Origin: Undaria pinnatifida
Taxonomy: Eukaryota > Sar > Phaeophyceae > Laminariales > Alariaceae
DNA length: 64,000 bases
Assembly: GCA_012845835.1 (NCBI GenBank)
Contig: JABAKD010000017.1
Location: 5,654,651 to 5,718,650 of the forward strand
Reading direction: 5' to 3'
The notes beneath the pieces were generated by a model that was not told where the DNA came from, did not search any database, and saw only the letters and a program-made list of their open reading frames with translations. Made by a program: the position numbers and the translations under genes. Positions 35,910-48,500 of the stretch are shown piece after piece (within the stretch, counting starts at the first letter, position 1; every line of letters starts with the position of its first letter).

Positions 35910-38400
35910 ATCGTTTCGGCCTCATTCTCTTCTGCTGGCTGACGCTGGGTCAAGTGAGGATCTGAGAAAGCCGCGGCCACAAGTGCCTGCCGGTCTACAC
36001 TCGCTCCCATATCGGCCTTCGATTCTATTTCGGAGACGGTTGTTCGTGGTACAGCCCGCATCGTTTGTTGGAGTTGAGGTGGTTGCCATACGACGAACAA
36101 AATACACCAACCAATGTTTGCTCTTCCGCGATATTGCCCACGCTCGGTGTAGCCTGCTATCATGGATCCCTGGCGTCTATCTGTACGAGTGTATTTCGTA
36201 TCTTGTTACGAATGATCGGTGCTGGGCTTGGTCACATTTTGAGAAAATGCATTCGAACGAGAAACATGAGCAGGTTTGACGACGACAGGCGACAGCAAGA
36301 ACTAACCTAGAACATTCAGGGCACAAAGACGGGATGAATACGCCCAGGCGAAAAAAACCTTTTGATGCCCAACATTGCCCCGTTCACTGCTGACTGTGTG
36401 GGTGTGTTGTGTATACGGACAGTACACTTCCCTAAGGCCTCGGGTAGAGAGAGGGAACCTGGCTTGACGGACGGATTCACGGCACTCCGTGGGCTCGGCT
36501 GGAAATGTGGCTACAGTGGGTGCCCCGATCATAGGGCACCCCGTGGCAAGCCGAAACAAGCGCTCTTAATCGCACATTCCTCGTATGTATGGTGGGAAGT
36601 ACATACTTTTTATTAGGGCGGGACATGCCGATCCAACCGGTCTTAAGTCCCAAACGTTCTAACCCTGGGCGTTTTTAAATCGGGGTACCCCCTGTGCATG
36701 TTCAAATTTTCTCGCTTGCTCCATCAACAAAAAGGCGCCGTTTATACATCGTAACGGTACGGAAGAGGATAGGGGGCGGGCGAGTCCAACTCCTGTGCCT
36801 GGGTTACGAATAAGAACTTAAGAGCGGGGACTGAGAGAAGAACTTAAGGGGTGGGGAGAGTAGCGAAAAATCCAATGCTGGTGCGTACCTTCACGTCTAG
36901 CCTGCCGATAGCCAGGTCTTCCTTTCGCTCCGTCGGTGTGTCAAAAAGCTGCACGGAAGTCAAGGTCACGAATAAGAACAAAATGGCGGACGAAAAAAAC
37001 GAACATCCTTAATACTCGTACCCACGGAGTATAGCCTACCGATGCATACCGCAATAGGGGAGAAACTACCTTGCTTGGAGTTCTCCTCGCTTCGAGAGCT
37101 CTACCGTCCACACCTACTGGAAACCGATTGCGAAAACAGCACAAGTAAATCCCGCAGTGTCGTAACAGATTCACGCGCTTCGTAGGCATATGACAATAGA
37201 CAATGGTAGGCGGATCCAACTTTTTCCCGTCGATTGGTCTATGACTGGGCGGTTGGTCAGTTCAGCATCACTGCCCGTCGCACTCAAGGTTTGGCCCAAC
37301 CGTGCCGTTCCCAACAGACCGTAAGACGTTATATTTCATCAGCATACCGTGGATAATGCACATGAATGGTAGCACCTGGTTTTTCTGTGGGTCCCCTCGT
37401 GTTAGGAGAAATCAACCGCACCCATCTACTGGGACTTCGAGAGATGACAGTTTAAAGTGGGACCCGGTTTCGGAATCGAACAGCCACGCTATAGGTACAC
37501 AAGGGTGCTTACGCACGTTACTCACGGCTTGTGGACCTGTGCTACGATGATAGCGGTGACACGTTTGGGACAGCACAATTCAGATTAACGGGACTCTTCC
37601 ACTCTTGAAAGGAGCTCCCCAGTGACGATTGTATATCGCAATAAGCCAAACATCCGGTATACTATCTCTGCCCAGAGTGTTCACTTTGAGGCGCTCCCAC
37701 ATCGCCCCCAAGACGAGGTCGTCAGAAGAAATACTCGCTATTCATCCACCCCGATGAACAATCGCATGGCATCGTCAACGTATAGGGCGCAACGTTAGGT
37801 GAAATATTATTAGGCTGGACCGAAAAGTAACGGAAAATGATGGGCGAGGCTCGGCCGCGGCCCGTTGTCTGAAAAAGATGTTTTCGGCCGGCCCGGGCCG
37901 CGGTCCACCAACTCAAACAGTGAAGGGCCGGCCGGGCTACGATCCACGACATGAAAGCATTATTGCTCGGTCCGGCTGACCAGCACGGGCCCATGACTGC
38001 CCTGACATATATATATATATATATATATATGCATATACATTGTACGGTAAGGGTGCAAGATTTGGGCCATCAACATGCATCGGCTCTGAGAGCTACTCGC
38101 GCCAGTGATTACCCGTATACCTATCGGTTTCCTAAATATAGACCGTCGTCTGGAATTGGAAGGTCTAGGTTGAACCCAGAAGCTTCGTCTAATCCTGGTT
38201 CAAGTGAAGCGCCGAGCAACTCGAGCAAGTCGCCGATAAATCGGCAAAGGAAACGAGGGTATAACACTCCGACAAAATAGTGCATATGCAATACTGCATA
38301 ATACCGTTTTATGCCACGTCATTCCCTGGTGCTATAAAACACGTTACATTACAATATATTTTATACTGTAGAAATTTGTAATACAGTACCCTTGATCAAG
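35910..38400. other. No gene assigned; (AT)n at 38007-38034
   Basis: A minus-strand frame at 35880-36020 (ASVDRQALVAAAFSD) reads well but has no confirmed borders. A GC-rich stretch (37840-37945) repeats GGCCGGCC/GGCCGCGG. A 28-bp (AT)n microsatellite precedes ATGCATATACATTG. Confidence 0.35.
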
Positions 38401-38401
38401 A

Positions 38402-38520
38402 TACGAACTTGCCTCCGGGCTAGCCTGGTATTTGCTTGATTGAGCAGTCCCACCAGAAGTTGTTTGGCCGACACGGGCCTCCCTTGTCGGAGAAATCAGC
38501 TGGAGTTTTCCGCATCTTGT
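38402..38520 (-). other. Possible C-terminal exon of the flavocytochrome (weak)
   Basis: A minus-strand frame reads GRPVSAKQLLVGLLNQANTR and then VRILIKG. GRP followed by a helix and a strand resembles the start of the last unit of the NAD(P) lobe. The nearest acceptor (CCGACAAG|GG) is in phase 1, whereas exon 9 ends in phase 0, so at least one more exon would be needed between them. Listed as a lead only. Confidence 0.2.
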
Positions 38521-39385
38521 TGGGCCCCGGCATAGCGCCGGGGATGCCATCTTTACCTATTTCCAGCATGGTTCTAGAGCATGGAAGCCTACTTACATGA
38601 AAAACCCACTTGAAGGTCGTCTTGCACTGTGAGAGTGGCATAAATATAAGTCTGTGGACTCGCAACGTTCGGGTTTTGAGTAAGTTGTCCTCATTCGGAA
38701 AATCTGTGCTGCATTAAGAGCGTTGGCACCGAATTTTCCTGGCATTATCTCCAATAAGTCGAGCAGCAGGAACACCTCCGATGATCTGTTTTCTATGTGG
38801 TTTTGGCATTATTCCCGAGAGGAATACCTTACCTAATTCATTTCCTGGCCTTATTTTGCGGAGCTATATACATCAACAGGAAAAAGGGCACGCTTATCCC
38901 GATGACAATTTCCATCCTCTAGGAGTATGTAATAAGGCAGGGTCAGCCCACGATCCCACGGCAGGGGTGCAGCAAATCCTAAGAATTAAATTAGCTCCTA
39001 ACTTGAGGATCCAGCTCAATATCATCGTGATCATCATCGTCACCCAATACACGAGTTCGAAGATGTTTTCGCGCAACCCAACGTTTCTACGGACTAGTCC
39101 CACCCAACCCACACTCTAAACATTATCATATCAACTTATAGTTCCACACTTGAGGTTGCTGGAGCGGTCATAAGGTCAGAAATGTTGGATCTAGACACTG
39201 CAACCCCAACCGTGGGATGAATGAGAATTTCAGAACGCAAACGGGGTTCGAATGATGCTGTGTAGATGCTCAGCTGCGACTTACCGTCGGTTTAGAAATA
39301 TGACGGAGTCCGTCGGTTTCTCCGATATCGTAGCACAAGACCTGCGGAAGCAAAATTCTGACGCTTTTGAAACAAAAGAACTCAC

Positions 39386-39592
39386 CTCGAGGTCATCGTG
39401 GCGAGTTAGGGCGGTCTTAATGTGAATGCCGGGGGTAGATTTTGCGAGCAGAGTGTTGGTCACGAACTGCAGCAGCGCCAGGCTGGCGGAAGAGTAGCAC
39501 ACCTTAACCGGCCTTTTTGCCACCAAGCCGTTCGCGCGCACGAACGCCACGAAGTCGAGGGCGAGGGCTGCGCCGGCACCCGTAGCAATAAT
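39386..39592 (-). CDS. Flavocytochrome exon 9: NAD(P)-binding lobe
   Basis: Textbook borders: acceptor CATCTTTTGCAG|ATT and donor CTCGAG|GTGAGT, both phase 0, 69 codons. Joined to exon 8 it reads PPLLIIATGAGAALALDF, the first beta strand and Gly-rich turn of the NAD(P)-binding fold. A second strand (RPVKVCYSSASLALLQF) and a third (GIHIKTALTRHDDLE) follow. The proline usual after the Gly-rich turn is replaced by Ala-Leu. The fold's last part, with the C-terminal Cys-Gly motif, is not in this exon and must lie downstream. Confidence 0.87.
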
Positions 39593-42500
39593 CTGCAAAA
39601 GATGCACGCACAGGGTGATTGCGGTTGCCCCATCTGTCGTTAGGTCGCCGATTAATTGACAGGCCGCCTCCCTCGAGACTTATCCACCTGTAACAATTGG
39701 TAGGTGTTTCCAGTTTTCAGCGCCCGCGCATGCTCCTAAGTCGAGCGCCGAAGAAACTGCAGTTTGGACAGGCGGCTTCCCTCCGAAAGTTTCTTTTTGT
39801 CGAAACTGTCATTTGTTTCCAGTTTCTCCCGCTCGCATGCTACGAATTGGAGGGCGAGAGCCGTCCTCGCATCCGTGGCCACGGTGCAAAGAAGCCCCAC
39901 CACAGCGATTAATTTACATAATCTACCGTTTGGTCTCGATTTTTCCAAGTTCGGAGACGAATATACATATGTGCATTAAAGCCCAGGGAGGAAACCGAAC
40001 GAGAGCAAGAACTAATCCGAACGACGACCCAGATGGTGCTGATCACCAAAGTTAAGGTATGGGGGTTATGTTTCAGAGCTTTGTTTTGGCTGTGGCTCGG
40101 GGTCACTCGCGCGAGTGGCCCCCGCTGTTTCTTGGGGTTTCGAGGTTCTTTTTATATTTATTTTTTTTCAAATGAAACCCCAATGGGGACGATTAGCTAT
40201 GCTGCGCCAAACGTATCGGTTTGTCCGTGAGGTACGGAGTCACTCGTGCGAGCATAATAGTATGATAGTATGGTAGTACGATAGCATGACAGATAAAAAC
40301 CGGTAATTAAAATAGGGGTATATCATAACATCATCATAACACAGTCATAACATTCCCTCTAGTAATACCATATATCGTACCCCTTGGTCTGACCCGTCCC
40401 ATTAGTTCTGACTATACAGGCAGCACCAACGGCGTCGATGATATCTACACGTCATGCAAAAGCATCTTACCAGCAGGGGGGGGAGATCGGGGAACTCAGC
40501 GAGCCTTCCGTAGTCCGACCGGTAAGGTCCGTACGTGCGTAGCGGTACGCACCCTCCCCCCTCCTTTGCGGCCTCGACGTCGGCGATGCTGGCGGTCTCC
40601 GACCGGCGGAAGGAACTGACGACGTGCGTGACACCCAAGCAGGTGCACTCCCTGGTGTTTCGTCCAGATATCGGCCGTTGTTGTGAAGAATGTACAAGAG
40701 CATGGAGGGGTTTTTTTATTGTATAATTGAAACACTGTAGAAAGCCAGGCGGATTACGAACGGCTACGGGGGGAGTTGGTTTGGGAGAGATTAGCGGTGA
40801 TGGGCGTGTTAAACTCGTACACTCAAGTTAGACCTTGGCATATACGTCAACATCTGCAGATGTGCGGGGGCGCGAGTACCTCGGACTGACCGTGTGTCCC
40901 TGGAGCCGATGCCCACATCCTGGTATGATATCACCCACTATGTATATATGAGGTTTTATGGCGTGGCCTCAATTGTTAGTAAAGAGCCACCCCCGTTAGG
41001 GGGTTGAACCTTTTCGGCCAGACCTTTGGGTCGTTTCAGTGAGCTACGCAAGTGAGCGAGACTTGCGGGAGATTCTGGCATGACTTGCTATGGTATCTGC
41101 TTTAGGGCTATCCCATAAAAATATTTGTCGAATTCTGCGAGCTAGTGCCTTCAAAGCCATGTTTTGGTGAGATATTGAGCTCCTTATGCAAGCAGGTCAG
41201 ACACGCCCGCTGGGCTCCTGCCGCGGTTCATGGACCGGAACATTAGTCTGGGAATTCGTTATACCCTCACTAGATTCATTCTTTCTCCGTTTACTACATC
41301 CTTTGGAACATAACGCGTCTGCTTTCACTGTTGCTGACCTGACCTGTCCGTGAAAACTTGCGAGCAGAGTGAGGGGAACATCTGTCTTCGGTACTTGAAG
41401 CCTATTTCGCTTTCTGTTTGATATTCCCTAAAATATACCCTTTCAAACGCCCTTTCCGTTTCCGGACCCGAGCAGGCGGTTGTCCAGCCACGTATATCTC
41501 GAGCCGTAATGAAACAGCCGTCAGAAGCTTTCGAACGAAACGTGCCATGTTTTACCACTCGAGACGTACGAAAAGGATAAGCAGCTTTTTACTTTATGCT
41601 TTTACCTGGTTTTCGGCTCTTCTTTCCGGCGGTGTATCCTGACGATAGCCATCTTGTTCCAACCTCCTTCCGCCACCCGACGCCCACCCCCTCCTCCCGC
41701 CCGCCCCTCCTCTCTGTCCGACTTTTGCGCCGCCAGGTTGCGGTATTGCTGGAATACAGGAGTTTCCAGCCTCTTCAGCCCCATCTTCTTCCCCCCGCCT
41801 ACCGCGGTGGCTGTCGACATGCCCGTCTTAGCTGCGGTATTTCCGCCGATATCGCAACAATCCCCTTCGTCCGCTGAAGGCCCGATTCGACAAGTGTTCC
41901 GATTGGCCCATCTGCTGGTTCGGTGTTTACGTACCGTCTGCCCGGTATGGTCGGTGCTCTTGCTTCGTTTGGTCCATTCGGAAAGACTGGTTGGTCCATT
42001 CGGCTCGGTGTCTACCGGGGATGGAAACGAGACGTGGCGTTCAAGGCGAGCCTGGCCGATCGCGTCGTCTTCTGACAGCCGACGGGCATCCGGAGCGCTG
42101 CAGGCCGTTGCAGTTGATTTCACTGTATAATTTTCAGTGTATTCAGCCCGGTCGGTTCGTTCGTCCCGACCATCGTCTACGCAGGCCGGCAAGAGAGTGG
42201 GGTGTCGTTGAGAATGAGGTTGGTCGATTCCATCTTCTACTGCCACCGACGGCAACGCGTCGGATGTGCTAGCTGCTTGTGTTGCTGCTATAGTGATGTT
42301 GCCACCTGACCCTTTTCTGCCCGCGGGAAACGTTACAGACACTTGCCGGGGAGAGCGATGTAGGTCAATGTCGCCTTCTGAGAGCAGAGAAATATCGGTG
42401 GGGCTAGATGATGCTCTGGCGTCACTTATCGTGATGTTGGTGCCGGACTCACTCCTGTCTACGGCAGACGGATGCGATACCAGGCGTAAGGGGCAAGTTT

Positions 42501-45500
42501 GGTTGGCATCGTTACCGGGGAGCCATGACGCAGCGGTTGCGATAGCGTCTTCGCCACCGGTTAAGGTGGTGGGTGTGTTGCCAGCGCTATTCGGTTCTAC
42601 GGGAGACGCAAGCGAAACTTGCAGGTGAGAACGGAGCTGGTCGTTGTCGACCCCTGACAGCGATGCCGCACGCGGGGGACCAGCTGAGGCCACTACTTCT
42701 GTCGTGGTCACGGCGTTGGTGGAAGCTCTATTTAAATCTACGATGTCGTGTTCTGGGAGGCACGAGGTGGCAGAGAAGCTAGCGGGGACCCTCGTTCTTG
42801 ATGTAGCACTGGTAAAGCTTGACCCAGGTCCGTCTACGGGAGGAGGAAGAGAGCGGTGCCGATGAGGGCGAGGTTGGCCGATATCGCCTTCTGCGGTTGT
42901 CGACGACTCATGGTTGGTGCTAGCTGCAGTATCGATCGCGTGGGGGACCCGCGGCTCTATTTTGATGGTGTTGGTGCCGGGGCCACCTCCATCTGCTTGG
43001 GACAGCAAAAAACCAAGATGTTTATCACAAGGCTGGTCGATATCGTCTTCTGCCAGTGGCGACGAAGCTTCGATAGTGCTAGCGGTCTGCGGGCCTGATG
43101 ACGTCGTACTGTTGATGCCGGGACCGCTTCCGATGTCGTTAGAGTTCTCGCGAAGGCTGTGACTGGGGGGATGCACGATCGAGCGATATTGGTAGGGTTT
43201 GGCGACATTGTCAGGATACAATGTGGTGGCGGTGATGACACAAGAAGTGAGCAAGGGAGACAGGGAGTTGGGTTTCGAAGACAAAGTTTTCAAAGAGGAG
43301 AACTTTCGACCTTTATTGGTCTCGAGCGTGACAACGGCCGCAGCATGGAGGGCGGGGGCGATCGTGGATCCAAGGGTGGTAGAGCCAAGTGTTGGCTATG
43401 GAGAAATAGCGACGGCGTATAGGGACTACCCAGTTTGTTGTGTGACCGCCGTAGGGGTACCGGAGGCTCAAATAAAGGATCTCACCTTTCCAGTTCCGCA
43501 TCGCCGCTGGAAAAGAACCGCTTCACAGACGACGCCACAATGCTCCGTTCTGAAACCATCAATAGATGGGATGGTAACGCACCAAAATGAATAAACACCG
43601 AATGTCAAAATGGTATCGCGTCGAATGAAAACGTAGCTCATTCTTTTTGGGCAGAACGTGTTTCATCACTGATGATCGGTCAAGGTTCACATCGTATCTC
43701 GCGACGGGTTTATTTTATCGTGTGTGTTTGCTTCCTTTTCGCCTATTTTTGAACGCGGATCCTAAACAAGAATGAAGCCGAGAGACCTTTGGCTAGACCA
43801 TGTCAACATCGTTCCTGTACGCCTCTTTCCCGAGGCAGGGATTGCAGGTGGCGCGTTCCAAGATTGGAGCCGGAGTTTGTACAGTCCTTTGATTGTGACA
43901 TTGCACTTTCGTCGTCGGCGCTGGCACGAGTATTCCCCGTAGGTATCCGCGGAATACAATAGAACATGTACCCAGGACCCAACGGAGAATATATCAACCT
44001 TATCGGAAAATATGACAACATTATGTACGTCCCAGCTTACCCGGTACCGAATATGAGTTTCCCTGAGAGAGGAGGGAACCTGCCTCACCAACATGTACAC
44101 AAGCCGGTCGCCCCGGTGGCGTACCAGGATATCCTCGAGCCTGGTGTAAGTCAGTCTCTTGAGTTCGAATCCCCCCGAGTGTATACACGTGAAATTTGTT
44201 CGGAATCTTTCTTGTGCACAAATAGACTTGCGGAAAGCGCAAGAACGTGAGTTAGCAACATTCGATGAAAACTCGACGGGCAGTGGGATTGCTGAACCCT
44301 ATGCGCAAAAGGGACGACACCTGTGACCACGGCTTGTCCAGAAGTTGGAGAGTAGAAGCGTGAAAAAAACAAATCTTTAATGGTCATTGTAATACGCAGG
44401 GTCTGCTCTAGGTGGGGCTAAAGGTGAGACTTCGAGATTATTATTGTTGATTGATTAAGGGTAACATTTTCATTGTTCATTTGTTTCGGCCTTAGTCCTG
44501 CTCGCCTACTAATGGTTCAGACCGTATTTGTTTATACTTGATTCGTTGTAGGATTTTGCTAGTTCCGGGCAGTCTTAATCTTTGTATTTTATTAACCTCG
44601 CAACTCTGCCTTTAGTCCACACATGTGTGTCATCTACGTAGACAGCTTCAATGCTTGCATCCTTTTTTTGAAATGCACCCACGGTGGCGGTTTATACGCC
44701 ATAGCATTTCGGGTGTACACGCCTGGCAGCGCCAGCACGCCCCGTATTTTAGTTAACGGAACTCATTGCAACGAATTTTAACCTTTTTCTCTTCGTTTTT
44801 CGCGTTAGACATTCCGGTCACGCACGGCTAACTCACCGGTACTCATGCCGCAGGACTCGACGTTGCCGATGATCAGCGCCACCTCGCCGGGCCGCCCAGT
44901 CGACTCGGCGCCGATGATCGTGTCCTCCTCCCAGTCCCTGGTTTTCTCTTCCTCCATCAGACGGCCCCTATGCTGCAGCCACGCGGGATCTAGATCTTTG
45001 TTGGCGTCGGCCGCGCTCCCCGGAGTAGACGGGGAAATATGGCGCCCGCCTCTGAGCGATAAGTGAATAAACATTATCAGGTGCAGACAGTCCAAACCAT
45101 AAGAGCAGGGAGTGGATGCAAGTGACGCGGATCAGGGGATTCGTTTGAACGGGGAGGAGGCAGCGGGAAGAGGTCAGGGGGGAAGGAGGGATTGACGTCA
45201 CCGCACCATGGACCGTTGTAGCCCGGGGTGTGTGGCGGCGGGGGATTGCTCCCGTGCTATGGAGATAGGGGAGGGTCGCTTTGACATGGCTTCGGCGTGC
45301 GGGAAAAACGCGCGCTCTTCCTGCCGTGTGGACATCGGTTAGTGTGACTGAAAGGAAGCGACGGGGGCCCTGTGACACATTTTTCCTACTGTTGCGAGGC
45401 AACGGTCGGCATTCGGGGCAATACATACATAGAGAACATTGAGGCATTTGGCATACGCGCTCCTGATCACGTGGTATGATAGCGTTTGAGTCTCCATATC

Positions 45501-48500
45501 TTTTATCATTAGTTGTCGCCACTACAAGTGTGGCATCAACGCTGACATATGCACCATCCCTGCCTTGGAACTGAAGAAGTAAAATGATTGTAGGTATATA
45601 CATTTATTGGTCTGAAACATATCTTTGTGGATGAAAAATAGTACTCGGAGTACACAGGACGCTGTCACCCAAATTGGAAATAATTGGATTATTCATACGA
45701 CTAAGAGATTCCCACTGAAATTCCGGTCAAAGGGGTTACATCTTGCTTCATTTCCACATGCACACTTGTTCCAAAAGCTACGGAATGCTTCACACTATAG
45801 TTGGGTAAGATGCAGCTTAGCCCCCACCAATCCGCACATACCCAGTGTCTCCCGCGGTGGCTGACGCCCACCCAACGCCTTCCGTCCCAGCTTCCAAGTC
45901 CGGCACACCAAGCAGTCCACTCCCGGCCTGGTCCCCACCACCCCCTTCCGTCAACCCACCGCTACCGCTAGACGCCGTACGGACGAGATCGATCTCGGCC
46001 AACCCCCGCAAGCTGCTGGCGCGACTAAAGTCTGCAATCCTGGACCCACTACGGGACACCGCCACGTCACGAGACACGTTGGAGACGGCACTGTGGAGAG
46101 AGAAACGGTGGCCGGGCCACGAAACGTCCGTGCGGATCGGGATCTCGATCATGGGCCGCGCTTTTGGCGCGTGGATTTCCTGGAATAGCGCGGAGCGAGG
46201 GGACCAAAGCTACGTTAGGAGGATTTCTTCTGGGTTCACTTATTGCAGTGGCTCGTGGTCACCCGCGCGAGATGTCCGTTGCTATTGTTAAGCTTTTGTA
46301 TTGGTTTAGTTTTTCGACATAAGTCCGTAATGGGAAGATTAGCTAGGCTACGCCAAGCTAAAAGCCCAAAGTATAGTGGTAGTCAATAATATTTCTACGG
46401 TAACCCCGCCGAATTGGTTAATATTGAAACCGCCGGTTTTGATTCCAGCTCCCGGTCGTATCTCCTGAAATGCCGGGCCCCTTGCCACCCCCACGTCATC
46501 GCTCGACAGTCCCTTGAAGCGACAAAGAACATATACGAAGATCCATTTTTCATATCATCCTTTTTCATGTCGAGCGGCCACGGAAACGTTCGTGAGGGAG
46601 ATTCGCTTGTTTTGGCCGGAGTCTGTCGGAGAATAAGTCTTAAAAATGAGGGCACAGTCATGACTTTCGCGCGAGGCGTCTAACACTCGGTACACAAGTA
46701 GTGAAAATATGACTACCGCCCCCACGCCGTAGCCCCGATGGAGGCGAGAAGAAGGCGATGGGCGGTCACTTGTAGGTACGAGCCTGTCAAGGGCCATTAC
46801 AACGAGATGGGGGATCGATAAACAAGGGGCGCACTGCTGCGGTCGGAGAAGTGGTTCGCCTGGGCGCGAAACGTGTGTGCGGATCGGGATCTCGATCATG
46901 GGCCGCGCATTTGGTGTGCAGGTATTCTTGTACGAGTGAGATCTGCGGTGGGGTGTGGTCGGCTGGGTTGGGGTGAGCTGGGGTGGTATTGGAGAGTTTG
47001 TGGGGGGATCGGGTTCGGTAGGGTAGGGTGGGGGGGGGGAAGTAGATTGGGGTGGGATGGGGGGATCAGGTTGGGTGGGGTAGGGTAGAAAGCTAATCCT
47101 GTCAAGGCAAGACTAGGAGCGTTTACCCCTAGTGCCCTACATGATCTTGAAGATAGGCGTGCTTTGAAACAACCCACTGTGATTACACACAACATAGGCA
47201 GCTGCAAACACCACAGTAAGTTTTTTGGGGGGCATTTCACGATTAGCAGAACCGCATACCGATGACTGACTACGCGCACAGTTCACGTGAAGCCTGTGAC
47301 ACCGGAATTATAACAATCTTTAAACCTACGTGGGCGTGGGAGGGGCTCCAGCGGGGCGTGTCCTGGACAATCACGTCGTGTGAAGAGCATGTCGTGAAGG
47401 GATGGGCCAGCTCGCCGAACCTGCCGTCCCGGAGCGCGAACACATGCGTTATGGTTTGCTTGAGTCGTCAAACACGTGTCCGGGTTTTGTTGCATCAGGC
47501 AGCTCTGGCGGAATAAATTGCAAAAAATCGAGATTTTCGGTCGAATCTTTGGTTGCCAACGTTATGGACGCAGGTATACCGGTCAGTACAAGGTTACCGA
47601 CATTCATCTGATAAAATCATCCTATTTCACCCGTTAGACGACACATGCAGCGATACGTGGCGATCCCGATACCAATATATATATATATATGATTATGGCT
47701 GGAGAAAAAACAGCTCGGTGGTAATCCATGAGGGTATGGCACCCAAACGGGGTATTTTATTGGCGACGTGGCGATGGTCACGGTAGCACCATCGGCGGGG
47801 ACAACGGCGATGGATCTCGAAAAATTGTTGTGTTTTCGGAATGTGCAATGCTTGCGTCTCTGTGTCAAGCGGTGACAAGGTCGGGTTGGTCTCGCGATAC
47901 CCGGTGGAAATATCGGGGGAAGTCAAACCGACATTTTGTTGCTGCTGCTGCTGCTGCTACGTGTAGCTGACAGCGACGCGTGCCGACACGGCAGCGGGAT
48001 GCTACCGTGGACGCCTACAACCTATAGCTTTGCTGTATGTGCTTTGCGTTGGCCTCACTGCTATTTACGCCACGATTCACAGCAACAAGTGTACAATAAT
48101 GTTCTCCTTCGTGCCCTCTTCGTTCTGGGGTCGTCTTCCATCCATTCACGTAGGAAAACTACCTTGAACAGCTCTGCTGTTCGTTCGAATTTGATCATGC
48201 ATTGGAAACCTCCGGACGCTCTCTTACAGTTGATCGTGGTGCCTGCGCCGAATTAGTCGTTCAGCAGTAGAGATTGCACCTCGTTCTTCGCTGCTGAGCC
48301 CACAAATGTCACAGGCTGCACGCGGGGTGTTCAAGCAAGGATTCAGTCACGCTACCGGAAAACACTCTCGTCAGACGTGTGGTTCTACGGTAGCCCCCCC
48401 AACTTTTCTTTAACGAAATCGCCGGTTTTGAAACCAGCTCCTGGCCGTATCTCCCGAAATACGGTCCCCCTTACCACCCGGACGTCATCGTTCGATAGTC

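Larger units (their letters stand above)
46120..46918. repeat. Direct repeat of ~50 bp, 747 bp apart
   Basis: TGCGGATCGGGATCTCGATC followed by ATGGGCCGCGC occurs at 46131-46161 and again at 46880-46910, with CGAAACGT shared before it and TTTGG after it. Reversed, both begin a frame MIEIPIRT. The pair lies in the intron between exons 5 and 6. Confidence 0.7.

Noticed and set aside
35880-36020. Minus-strand ADMGASVDRQALVAAAFSDP as the C-terminal flavocytochrome exon
   Set aside because: The helix-like peptide and a phase-0 acceptor are suggestive, but there is no donor or stop that completes the fold and it runs into a MITE. Not strong enough to annotate.
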